64,000 nucleotides of DNA from DATJLY01 sp035604615 (GTDB lineage: Bacteria; Pseudomonadota; Alphaproteobacteria; ATCC43930; CGMCC-115725): assembly GCA_035604615.1 (NCBI GenBank), contig DATNID010000016.1, positions 62,001-126,000 of the forward strand, in the 5' to 3' direction. The notes beneath the pieces are model-generated. The model was not told the origin of the DNA. It saw only the letters and a list, made by a program, of their open reading frames with translations, and did no database searches. Below are positions 18,457 through 26,982 of this stretch, piece by piece (positions within the stretch are counted from its first letter, which is position 1; the number at the start of each line of letters is the position of its first letter). The position numbers and the translations under genes were made by a program.

Positions 18457-20086
18457 GCGCCAGCTCGCGCGCCCGCTCTATTTCCGCACCGCCGGGCCGC
18501 TGACCCCGCTGCAGCGCACGGCACTGGCCGCGGCCGGGCTCACCGGATGGCGGCGCCTGCTTGCGGCGATCCTGCTGGGGGCGCTTGCTGCGGTCGCGCT
18601 GCCGCCATTCGACTTCGCGCCGGTGCTCATCGTGTCCTTCGCCGGCCTTGTTTGGCTCGAGGACGGCAGCGGCGATTGGCGCGCCGCCTTCGGGCTCGGC
18701 TGGGGCTTCGGGCTCGGCTTCTTCATCGCCGGGCTCTACTGGATCGGCGCGGCGCTGCTGGTCGACGCGGCCCGGTTCGCTTGGCTGCTGCCGTTCGCGG
18801 TGCTGGGCGTTCCGGCCGGGCTTGCAATCTTCACCGGCGCGGCGCTCGCGGTCAGCCACCTCGTGTGCCATCGCTGTAATATCGGCGGCACGCCGCGCAT
18901 CCTCGTCCTCGCGGCGAGTTGGGCAGCGGCCGAATGGCTGCGCGGGCACGTGCTCACCGGCTTTCCGTGGAACCTTGTTGGCTATGCCTGGGCAGGTGGA
19001 TTTCCCGGCGGGCTCGCGATGCTGCAGGCGACGTCGCTGGTCGGCATCTACGGGCTGAGCCTGCTCACCGTGCTGGCGGCTGCGCTGGTGGCGCGGCTCG
19101 GCGATCTCTCCGGGCGGCGGATCTGGGCACCGCTTGCGGCGGTGGTCCTGCTCGCTGGGCTGGGCGGCGGCGGCGCGCTGCGCCTGAGCCAGGACGATCG
19201 CGCCATGGTCCCGGACATGACCTTGCGCCTGGTGCAGCCGTCGATCCCGCAGACCATGAGGAACGATCCGGCCGCCGACGCCGCCAATTTCCGCCGCATG
19301 CTGGCGCTGACATCCTCGCCCGCCGCGTCGCCGCCCAAGCTCGTGCTGTGGCCCGAGGCCGCGGCGCCGTCGTTCCTCGGGCGCGATCCGCCCGCGCGCG
19401 CCGCCATCGCCGCCGCCATGCCCGCCAACGCCGACGCGCTGGTCGGCACGGTGCGCACCGATCCGCCGCCGCTCCGGCCCGAGCATGTTTGGAACGGGCT
19501 CGACGCGATCGACGCCAAGGGCGACATCCTCGCCTCCTACGACAAATCGCACCTGGTGCCGTTCGGCGAATACGTGCCGCTGCGCGGCATCCTGCCGATC
19601 GAGAAGATCACGCCGGGCACGATCGATTTCTCCGCCGGCCCCGGCCCGCGCACCATTGCGCTACCGGGCGTGCCGCCGTTCAGCGCGCTCATCTGCTACG
19701 AGGCGATCTTTCCCGGCGCGGTGGTCGATCCCAACGACCGGCCGGACTGGCTCCTCAACATCACCAACGACGCGTGGTACGGATTTACCTCGGGTCCGTT
19801 CCAGCACCTGGCCGCGGCCCGCGTCCGCGCGGTCGAGGAGGGGCTGCCGCTGGTGCGCGACGGCAACAACGGCGTTTCGGCGGTGGTCAACGCCTATGGC
19901 CGCGTGTTGCAGCGGCTCGATCTCGACGATGTCGGCGTGCTCGACGCGCAGCTGCCGGCGAAGCTGGCGCCGACGCTTTATTCGCGGATCGGCGATTGGG
20001 GCTTCGCGGCGCTCTTGGCGGCGCTCCTGGCGCTGGCCGCCCTGCCGCGCATACCGCGCCGCCATCGGATCGACCCGCTCGGCTGA
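18449..20086 (+). CDS. lnt: Apolipoprotein N-acyltransferase Lnt
   Basis: An inner-membrane enzyme (545 aa) that adds the third acyl chain to diacylated lipoproteins. An N-terminal set of hydrophobic segments (about 30-240) precedes a periplasmic nitrilase domain whose triad is visible: E303 (WPEAAAPS), K366 (YDKSHLVPFGEY) and C416 (LICYEAIFPG). A last membrane segment is at about 515-535. The corC-lnt pairing is conserved in proteobacteria. Confidence 0.95.
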
Positions 20087-20104
20087 TATCTCCCACAAGG
20101 TGCA

Positions 20105-20157
20105 AGGGTCTTTCCCAACGACCCTGATAACGGGAATTGCGTGCGGGTGCGCAATTC
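20105..20157 (+). terminator. Two tandem hairpins between lnt and the HTH regulator
   Basis: AGGGTC (20105-20110) pairs with GACCCT (20120-20125), and GAATTGCG (20134-20141) pairs perfectly with CGCAATTC (20150-20157) over an 8-nt loop. No strong T-run follows, so this may be a Rho-dependent end of the lnt unit or an operator for the regulator gene. Confidence 0.4.
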
Positions 20158-20228
20158 TCGTTTGTCCTGGCCTAACGAATCGCATACCATTGCATGCGCA
20201 GAGAGGCGTCGCATGTGATCCACGACTG

Positions 20229-20690
20229 ATGAGTTCAACTTCCACGGGCCGTGGCTCTCGCCGCCATCGCTTCGGACATCCCCATCCCGTCGATGTTCAT
20301 GTCGGCACGCGGGTTCGCCTGCGCCGAACGCTTCTTGGCATGAGCCAGGAGAAGCTCGGCGAAGCGATCGGCCTCACCTTCCAACAGGTGCAGAAATACG
20401 AGCGCGGCACCAATCGCGTCGGCGCGAGCCGGCTCTACGAGCTGAGCCGCGTGCTCGACGTGCCGGTGGGCTTCTTCTTCGAGGAAATCGATCCCCGCCT
20501 GCTCGATGACACCGCCGCGTCCGGCATGGCCGAGGCACCGCCATCCGCCTTCGAGCATGCTCACTTCGAGCGCGAGACGCTCGAGCTGGTGCGCATCTAC
20601 CAGCGCATCGGCGACCCGTCCGTGCGGCGGCGGCTGTTCGATCTGGCGCGGTCGATCGCGAACGCATATTTCTCGTCCGAAAGCGCTTGA
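20229..20690 (+). CDS. XRE-family HTH regulator (PraR-like)
   Basis: A 153-aa DNA-binding protein. The N-terminal helix-turn-helix spans about residues 22-80: VDVHVGTRVRLRRTLLGMSQEKL, then LTFQQVQKYERG, the recognition helix. This is the alphaproteobacterial PraR type, which represses attachment, biofilm or surface functions in rhizobia. The C-terminal part (about 95-153) is a helical, probably dimerising region. In many alphaproteobacteria this gene sits between lnt and metK; here metK is absent and trmB follows after 34 nt. Confidence 0.85.
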   Translation: MSSTSTGRGSRRHRFGHPHPVDVHVGTRVRLRRTLLGMSQEKLGEAIGLTFQQVQKYERGTNRVGASRLYELSRVLDVPVGFFFEEIDPRLLDDTAASGMAEAPPSAFEHAHFERETLELVRIYQRIGDPSVRRRLFDLARSIANAYFSSESA

Positions 20691-20724
20691 CGGTGCGATC
20701 CGGCGGGGGCCACATGCCGGCGCG

Positions 20725-21468
20725 ATGAGCGCGCGAGACTCCAGCCCGCCGCGGCTCGTGCTTTATGGCCGCCGCCGCGGCCGCGCGTTGCGCTCCGGGC
20801 AACGCCAGCACCTCGAGACCACGCTGCCGCTTCTGAGCTTCGCGCTTCCGGCGCAAGGCGCGTTCGATCCGCGCGCGCTCTTTGCCGCGCCCGTCGCGGC
20901 GATCTGGCTCGAACTCGGCTTCGGCGGCGGCGAGCATCTCGCGGCCCAGGCCGAAGCCTTTCCGGAGATCGGCTTCATCGGCGCCGAGGTCTACGCCAAC
21001 GGCGTCGCCAAATGCCTGGCCGAGATCGAGCGGCGCCAGCTCGCCAACATCCGCATCCTCATGAACGACGCCCGCCCGCTCGTCGCCGCTTTGGCCGAGG
21101 GCAGCGTCGCGCGCGTGTTCGTGCTGTTTCCCGATCCCTGGCCAAAGGAGCGGCACAAGAAGCGCCGCCTCGTCGCGCGCGGCTTCCTCGACGACGTGGC
21201 GCGCGCGATGGCGGACGAGGGCGAGCTGCGGCTCGCGACCGACGATCGGGATTACGCCCAGGCGATGCTCGACCTGGCCGGCGCGCATGCCGATTTCCGT
21301 CCCCTCGCGGGCGTGCTCCGCGACCGGCGCGATCTGCCCGCCGACTGGCCGCCGACGCGCTACGAGCACAAGGCGATCGCGGCCGGCCGTAAGCCGGTCT
21401 ATCTGCGCTTTCTGCGGCGCGCGCGCGGCGGGGCCGGGGGGTTGCGCACGGGTTCAAATCCACTATAG
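20725..21468 (+). CDS. trmB: tRNA (guanine-N7-)-methyltransferase TrmB
   Basis: A Rossmann-fold SAM methyltransferase (247 aa) that makes m7G46 in tRNA. It contains the SAM-binding LELGFGGGEHL (about 64-74), the acidic GAEVYANGV strand and the diagnostic catalytic segment FPDPWPKERHKKRR (about 136-149). The C-terminus has TRYEHKA, also family-typical. The start ATG at 20725 is the only Met that gives the basic N-terminal YGRRRGR leader. Confidence 0.94.
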   Translation: MSARDSSPPRLVLYGRRRGRALRSGQRQHLETTLPLLSFALPAQGAFDPRALFAAPVAAIWLELGFGGGEHLAAQAEAFPEIGFIGAEVYANGVAKCLAEIERRQLANIRILMNDARPLVAALAEGSVARVFVLFPDPWPKERHKKRRLVARGFLDDVARAMADEGELRLATDDRDYAQAMLDLAGAHADFRPLAGVLRDRRDLPADWPPTRYEHKAIAAGRKPVYLRFLRRARGGAGGLRTGSNPL

Positions 21469-21485
21469 TCCGACGAAACCCATAC

Positions 21486-21542
21486 GCCCGGAAACCAGCC
21501 GGGCCGCAAGAAGGGGTGGGCCAGCGGCCCACCCTTTGTTTT
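21486..21542 (+). terminator. Attenuator-like terminator in the rimP leader
   Basis: A small hairpin (GCCCGG 21486-21491 with CCGGGC 21499-21504) is followed by a strong one: GGGTGGGCC (21514-21522), loop AGC, GGCCCACCC (21526-21534), extended by A-U pairs and followed by TTTGTTTT. This is a textbook intrinsic terminator located only 13 nt before the apparent rimP start. Terminator-like rimP leaders are a known class of candidate attenuators, so it may regulate the rimP-nusA-infB operon as well as end the trmB transcript. Confidence 0.75.
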
Positions 21543-21555
21543 AGGAGACGCTCGC

Positions 21556-22053
21556 ATACCGCCGCTCGACGTCGCCAGCATCGAAAACCTGATCGCGCCC
21601 TCGCTCGCCGCGATGGGGTATCGCATCGTGCGCGTTGCCTTCACCGGCGGCCGGCGCGCCACCTTGCAGGTGATGGCGGAGCGCGCCGACGACGCGGCGA
21701 TGACCGTCGCCGACTGCACCGGCGTGAGCCATGCCGTCTCGGCGCTCCTCGACGTGGCCGATCCGATCGCGTCGTCCTATATGCTCGAAGTGAGCTCGCC
21801 CGGCATCGACCGGCCGCTCGTGCGGCGCGAGGATTACGAGCGCTTCGCCGGATTCGAGGCGAAGCTCGAATTGTCCCAGCCGCACGATGGACGGCGCCGC
21901 TTCCGCGGCCGCATCCTCGGGCTCGAGGGCGACGGCGTGAAGCTCGATGTCGACGGCCAGCCGGTGGTGCTGCCGCTCCCCGCCATCGCGCGCGCTAAGC
22001 TCGTGCTCAGCGACGCGCTCATGTCTGCCACCAATCGTCATCAACGCACCTGA
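21556..22053 (+). CDS. rimP: Ribosome maturation factor RimP (apparent AUA start)
   Basis: RimP assists 30S assembly. The conserved N-terminal domain begins before the first ATG: codons upstream of ATG 21613 encode IENLIAPSLAAMGYRIVRV, the expected first helix and strand, and the middle has VSHAVSALLDV and LEVSSPGIDRPL. No ATG, GTG or TTG lies in frame upstream. The best start is ATA at 21556, placed 8 nt after AGGAG (21543-21547). From there the protein has 165 residues, a normal RimP length. A CTG at 21589 is possible but has no ribosome-binding site. A sequence error cannot be excluded. Confidence 0.88.
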   Translation: MPPLDVASIENLIAPSLAAMGYRIVRVAFTGGRRATLQVMAERADDAAMTVADCTGVSHAVSALLDVADPIASSYMLEVSSPGIDRPLVRREDYERFAGFEAKLELSQPHDGRRRFRGRILGLEGDGVKLDVDGQPVVLPLPAIARAKLVLSDALMSATNRHQRT

Positions 22054-22067
22054 CCCAGAGCACGACC

Positions 22068-23609
22068 ATGCCGACCATGACCAGCATCCCCAATCAGGAG
22101 CTCCTGCAAGTCGCGGAGACCGTCGCGCGCGACAAGGGCATCGACCGCGACGAGGTGCTCGAGGCGATGGAGCAGGCGGTGCAGAAGGCCGGCCGCTCCA
22201 AATACGGCCAGGACTACGACATCCGCGCCGAGATCGACCGCAAGACCGGCGAGATTCGCCTGATGCGCTTCCGCGAGGTCGCCGACCCCGTCGAGAACGA
22301 GGCGACGCAGATCCCGCTCGCCGAGGCGCGCCGCATCAATCCCGAGGCTGATGTCGGCGACTTCCTCACCGATCCGCTACCGCCCATCGATTTCGGCCGC
22401 ATCGCGGCGCAGACGGCGAAGCAGGTGATCGTGCAGAAGGTGCGCGACGCCGAACGCCAGCGCCAGTTCAACGAATTCAAGAACCGCGTCGGCGAGATCG
22501 TCAACGGCCTTGTGAAGCGTGCCGAGTTCGGCAACGTCATCGTCGATCTGGGCCGCGCCGAGGCGATCCTGCGCCGCGACGAGCTGCTGCCGCGCGAGAG
22601 CTTCCGCCAAGGGGAGCGCGTGCGCGCCTACATCTACGACGTGCGCCAGGAAGTGCGGGGCCCGCAGATTTTCCTGTCGCGCACGCACCCGCAATTCATG
22701 GCCAAGCTGTTCGCGCAGGAGGTGCCGGAGATCTATGACGGCATCATCGAGATTCGCGCCGTCGCGCGTGACCCCGGCTCGCGCGCCAAGATCGCTGTCA
22801 TCTCGAACGACCACGGAATCGATCCGGTTGGCGCCTGCGTCGGCATGCGCGGCTCGCGCGTGCAGGCGGTGGTGGCCGAGCTCCAGGGCGAGAAGATCGA
22901 CATCATCCCGTGGTCGTCCGATCCCGCGACCTTCGTCGTCAATGCGCTGGCGCCCGCCGAGGTGGCCAAGGTGGTGATGGACGAGGAGCAGCGCCGCATC
23001 GAGGTGGTGGTGCCGGACGAACAGCTCTCGCTGGCGATCGGCCGGCGCGGCCAGAACGTGCGCCTCGCCTCGCAGCTCACCGGCTGGGACATCGACATCC
23101 TCACCGAGGCCGAGGAGAGCGAGCGCAGGCAGGAGGAATTCAAGTCGCGCAGCGCCCTCTTCATCGAGGCGCTCGACGTCGACGACGTGATCGCCCATCT
23201 GCTGGTGACCGAGGGCTTCACCTCGGTCGAGGAGGTCGGCTACGTGCCAGTGGGCGATCTCGCCGGCATCGAGGGCTTCGACGAGGACATCGCCAACGAA
23301 TTGCAGCAGCGCGCGCGCAGCTTCCTCAAGCAGCAGAACGAGCGGCTCGAGGCGCGCCGGCAGGAACTCGGCGTGAGCGACGAGATTGCCGCGCTCGCGG
23401 GCGTCACGCCGGCGCTGCTCGTGGCGCTCGGCGAGAAGGGCGTGAAGACGCTCGACGACCTCGCCGATCTCTCGGCCGACGAGCTGATCGAAATCGCGCA
23501 GGCCCAGGCCAAGCTCGAGGAGGCGGACGCCAACGCCATCATCATGGCGGCGCGCGCCCACTGGTTCGCCGACGAGCCCGCCGCCGGCGCCGCGCCGCAG
23601 GCCGAGTGA
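22068..23609 (+). CDS. nusA: Transcription termination/antitermination protein NusA
   Basis: NusA, 513 aa, binds RNA polymerase and nascent RNA. Domains in order: an N-terminal RNAP-binding domain (1 to about 125), an S1 domain (about 135-200), KH1 and KH2 (about 230-345, including ACVGMRGSRVQAVVAEL and the second GRRGQNVRLA) and a C-terminal region with two helix-hairpin-helix-like acidic repeats (about 370-500). The start is ATG 22068, with ATG 22077 as an alternative. It overlaps ylxR by 4 nt. Confidence 0.96.
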   Translation: MPTMTSIPNQELLQVAETVARDKGIDRDEVLEAMEQAVQKAGRSKYGQDYDIRAEIDRKTGEIRLMRFREVADPVENEATQIPLAEARRINPEADVGDFLTDPLPPIDFGRIAAQTAKQVIVQKVRDAERQRQFNEFKNRVGEIVNGLVKRAEFGNVIVDLGRAEAILRRDELLPRESFRQGERVRAYIYDVRQEVRGPQIFLSRTHPQFMAKLFAQEVPEIYDGIIEIRAVARDPGSRAKIAVISNDHGIDPVGACVGMRGSRVQAVVAELQGEKIDIIPWSSDPATFVVNALAPAEVAKVVMDEEQRRIEVVVPDEQLSLAIGRRGQNVRLASQLTGWDIDILTEAEESERRQEEFKSRSALFIEALDVDDVIAHLLVTEGFTSVEEVGYVPVGDLAGIEGFDEDIANELQQRARSFLKQQNERLEARRQELGVSDEIAALAGVTPALLVALGEKGVKTLDDLADLSADELIEIAQAQAKLEEADANAIIMAARAHWFADEPAAGAAPQAE

Positions 23610-24244
23610 ACGCAAAGATGCTCGCCGCCCCTCGACCCCAGGCCGAGGACCCGCCGCGCCGGCGCCGGCGTGCGGCCGACGAGGACGACCCGTCCCGCCG
23701 CTGCATCGTCACCGGCGAGGTGCGCCCGCGGACCGAATTGGTGCGCTTCGTGGTCGATCCCGCCGGCGCGATCGTGCCGGACGTTTCGGCGCGCCTGCCC
23801 GGCCGGGGTTTGTGGTTGACGGCGCGGCGCGATATAGTGGCGACGGCGATGGCGAAGCGTCTTTTCGCCCGGGCGGCGCGGGCGCAGGTCGTTGTCGATG
23901 AGGGATTGGCGGACCGGGTCGAGCGCTTACTGGCCGCGCGGTGCGGCGAAATCTTAGGCTTGGCGCGCCGTGCCGGGCAGGCGGTGGCGGGCTTCGAGAA
24001 GGTTCGCACGCTGGTCGCATCGGGCGGCGCGGCGGTGCTGGTCGAGGCCGCCGACGGCGGCGCCGACAGCCGCGGCAAGCTCGAGGCGCTGGCGCCGGAC
24101 GTTCCGGTGATCGATCGCCTCACCTGCGCCGAACTGAGCGCCGCGCTGGGGCGCGACCATGTCGCGCACGCGGCGTTGCTGCCCGGACGGCTGGCCTCGT
24201 CCTTCGTGGCCGAGGCGGCGCGTCTCGGCGGTTTTCGTGCTTGA
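23606..24244 (+). CDS. ylxR: YlxR/L7Ae-like RNA-binding protein (DUF448)
   Basis: A 212-aa protein combining an N-terminal YlxR (DUF448) domain, seen as RRCIVTGEVRPRTELVRFV and GRGLWLTARRD (about residues 30-80), with a C-terminal L7Ae-like (YlxQ) region starting EILGLARRAGQAVAGFEKV (about 113). This fused form between nusA and infB is standard in alphaproteobacteria; it is thought to act in RNA metabolism or ribosome assembly. GTG 23606 overlaps the nusA stop; ATG 23618 is an alternative start. Confidence 0.9.
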   Translation: MNAKMLAAPRPQAEDPPRRRRRAADEDDPSRRCIVTGEVRPRTELVRFVVDPAGAIVPDVSARLPGRGLWLTARRDIVATAMAKRLFARAARAQVVVDEGLADRVERLLAARCGEILGLARRAGQAVAGFEKVRTLVASGGAAVLVEAADGGADSRGKLEALAPDVPVIDRLTCAELSAALGRDHVAHAALLPGRLASSFVAEAARLGGFRA

Positions 24245-24290
24245 GCGTTGCGTAGTGAAACGTCTTCGAGAGTGATGGTACCGGATCGCG

Positions 24291-26918
24291 ATGACCGATA
24301 ACACCGACCAGGAAAAACGCCCCTTGAGCCTGGGCCGCACCGGCGGCCGGCTCGAGTTGCGCAAGCCGAGCGACGCCGGTCAGGTCCGACAGAGCTTCCC
24401 GCACGGCCGCTCCAAGACCGTGCAGGTCGAGGTGCGCAAGAAGCGCACCTTGGTGCCGGGCCCGGGCGAGAAGGCCGAGCCCGCGACCACCACGGAAGCG
24501 CCGGCTGCGGGTGCTGCGCCGGCCGCGCCGGCCGCCGCGCCGGCTGCGCGCCGCCCGGTGGTGCTGCCGCATGGCTTGACGCCGGAGGAGCGCGCCCATC
24601 GCGCCCGTGCCCTCAAAGGCGCGATCAAGGCCGACGAGGACGCCCGCCGCCAGGCCGTCATCGAGGAAGAGCAGGAGCGCGAGCTCGAGGCGCTGCGCGC
24701 CAAGGAACAGACCCATCTGGAAGAGGAAGAGTCGCGCCACAAGGTCGAGGAGGACGCGCGCCGCAAGATCGATAAGACGGATAACGAGACACGCCGCGTC
24801 GAGGACGAATCGCGGCGCAAGGCCGAGAAGGCGGACGAGGATTCGCGCCGCGAGGTGGCCGAGCGCGCCGGCAAGGCCGCCGCCGCCAAGGTCGCCGCGC
24901 TCACCGCCGCGGGCAAGGTCAAGGTGGTCGAGGAGGAGCCCGAGGAAGAGGCCCCGGCCAAGCGCGGCCTGCGCGCCGAGGTGAAGAAGGCGCCGGCGAC
25001 GGTACGGCGCGACGAGCCCCGCCGCCGCGCCGGCAAGCTCACCATCACCAAGGTCCTCAACGCCGACGAGGAGGAGCGCCAGCGCAGCCTCGCCTCGGTC
25101 CGCCGTCACCGCGAGCGCGAGAAGCTGCGCGCGCTGCAGCAGCTCCAGGAGCAGACCAAGATCGTGCGCGAGGTGGTGGTGCCTGAGCACATCACCGTGC
25201 AGGAACTCGCCAACCGCATGGCCGAGCGCGGCACCGACGTGATCAAAACGCTGATGCGGATGGACGTGATGGCGACGATCAATCAGACGATCGACGCCGA
25301 CACTGCCGAACTCGTGGTCACCGAATTCGGGCACAAGATCCGCCGCGTCTCGGAGTCCGACGTCGAGATCGGATTGGGCGGTGAGCAGGACCCGGTCGAG
25401 TCGTTGGTGCCGCGGCCGCCGATCGTCACCATCATGGGCCATGTCGACCACGGCAAGACCTCGCTGCTCGATGCGCTGCGCCAGACCGACGTGGCGAGCG
25501 GCGAGGCGGGCGGCATCACCCAGCACATCGGCGCCTACCAGGTCGTGCTCAAGGGCGGCCAGCGCATCACCTTCATCGACACGCCGGGCCATCAGGCCTT
25601 CACCGCGATGCGCGCGCGCGGCGCCAACGTCACCGACATCGTCGTGCTGGTGGTCGCGGCCGACGATGGCGTCAAGGAACAAACGATCGAGGCGATCCGC
25701 CACGCCAAGGCGGCGGGCGCGCCCATGATCGTCGCCATCAACAAGATCGACCGGCCCGACGCCAAGCCCGACCGCGTGCGCCAGGAACTCTTGCAGCACG
25801 AGATCGTGGTCGAGGAGATGGGCGGCGAGGTGCTCGACGTCGAGGTGTCGGCGACCAAGAAACTCGGGCTCGAGCGGCTCGAGGAAGCGATCCTGCTGCA
25901 GGCCGAAATCCTCGACCTCAAGGCCAATCCCAACCGGCCCGCCGACGGCGTCGTCATCGAGGCGAAGCTCGAGCGCGGACGGGGACCGGTCGCGACCGTG
26001 CTGATCAAGCGCGGCACGCTCCGTGTCGGCGACATCTTCGTTGCCGGCAGCGAGTGGGGCCGCGTGCGCGCGCTCGTTGACTATCGCGAGGCGAGCCTCA
26101 AGGAGGCGGGTCCGGCGACGCCGGTTGCGGTGCTGGGCCTCAATGGCACGCCGTTCGCGGGCGACGATTTCGTCGTCGCCGAGAACGAGAGCCGCGCCCG
26201 CGACATCGCCGATTACCGCCAGCGCCGCCGTCGCGACCAGCACGCCGCCGCCGGCGCGCGCGGCACGCTCGAGCAGATGTTCACGCAGATCGCCGCCGGC
26301 GCGGCCAAGGAATTCGCGGTCGTGGTGAAGTCCGATGTCCAGGGCTCGCTCGAGGCGATCACCGGCGCGCTCGAGAAGCTCTCCACCGCGGAAGTGGCAA
26401 TCCGCGTGCTTCATGCGGCGGTCGGCGGCATCAACGAGAGCGACGTGATCCTGGCCAAGGCGTCGAGCGCCGTGATCGTCGGCTTCAACGTGCGCGCCAA
26501 TCCGCAGGCGCGCGATCTCGCGCGCCGCGACGGCGTCGAGATCCGCTATTACTCGATCATCTACGATGTGCTCGACGACATGAAGGCGGCGCTCTCGGGC
26601 CTCTTGTCGCCGACGCGGCGCGAGCGGCTCCTCGGCAACGCCGCCATCCGCGAGGTCTTCACCATCACCAAGGTCGGCAAGGTGGCCGGCTGCATGGTCA
26701 CCGACGGCATGGTACGGCGCGGCGCCAAGGTCCGCCTCCTGCGCGACAACGTCGTGATCCACGAGGGCAGCCTCAAGACCCTGAAGCGCTTTAAGGACGA
26801 AGTGCGCGAGGTGCGCGAGGGCTTCGAGTGCGGCATGGCCTTCGAGAACTACCACGACATCCAGGTGGGCGACGTGATCGAGTGCTTCGAGGTCGAGGAA
26901 GTCGCCCGCGCGCTGTGA
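24291..26918 (+). CDS. infB: Translation initiation factor IF-2
   Basis: IF-2 (875 aa) brings fMet-tRNA to the 30S subunit. The N-terminal 250 residues are Ala-rich and then highly charged, with Glu/Arg/Lys coiled-coil character (about 120-220). The G domain has G1 GHVDHGKT (383-390), G3 DTPGHQAF and G4 NKID. Domains II, III and IV follow, ending CFEVEEVARAL. The gene is intact and unusual only in its downstream neighbour, an inserted DUF559 gene. Confidence 0.96.
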   Translation: MTDNTDQEKRPLSLGRTGGRLELRKPSDAGQVRQSFPHGRSKTVQVEVRKKRTLVPGPGEKAEPATTTEAPAAGAAPAAPAAAPAARRPVVLPHGLTPEERAHRARALKGAIKADEDARRQAVIEEEQERELEALRAKEQTHLEEEESRHKVEEDARRKIDKTDNETRRVEDESRRKAEKADEDSRREVAERAGKAAAAKVAALTAAGKVKVVEEEPEEEAPAKRGLRAEVKKAPATVRRDEPRRRAGKLTITKVLNADEEERQRSLASVRRHREREKLRALQQLQEQTKIVREVVVPEHITVQELANRMAERGTDVIKTLMRMDVMATINQTIDADTAELVVTEFGHKIRRVSESDVEIGLGGEQDPVESLVPRPPIVTIMGHVDHGKTSLLDALRQTDVASGEAGGITQHIGAYQVVLKGGQRITFIDTPGHQAFTAMRARGANVTDIVVLVVAADDGVKEQTIEAIRHAKAAGAPMIVAINKIDRPDAKPDRVRQELLQHEIVVEEMGGEVLDVEVSATKKLGLERLEEAILLQAEILDLKANPNRPADGVVIEAKLERGRGPVATVLIKRGTLRVGDIFVAGSEWGRVRALVDYREASLKEAGPATPVAVLGLNGTPFAGDDFVVAENESRARDIADYRQRRRRDQHAAAGARGTLEQMFTQIAAGAAKEFAVVVKSDVQGSLEAITGALEKLSTAEVAIRVLHAAVGGINESDVILAKASSAVIVGFNVRANPQARDLARRDGVEIRYYSIIYDVLDDMKAALSGLLSPTRRERLLGNAAIREVFTITKVGKVAGCMVTDGMVRRGAKVRLLRDNVVIHEGSLKTLKRFKDEVREVREGFECGMAFENYHDIQVGDVIECFEVEEVARAL

Positions 26919-26928
26919 CGGTATTTTT

Positions 26929-26965
26929 CCTCCCCCGCAAGGCGGGGGAGGGTAGGGTGGGGGCC
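26929..26965. repeat. Left inverted repeat of the DUF559 cassette
   Basis: CTCCCCCGC-AAG-GCGGGGGAG forms a perfect 9-bp hairpin and is followed by GGTAGGGTGGGGGCC. An inverted, slightly diverged copy lies at 27312-27349. It starts 11 nt after the infB stop and is preceded by a T-run, so in the reverse orientation it could form a terminator. Confidence 0.85.
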
Positions 26966-26982
26966 GACCCGAGGCGCCGATC

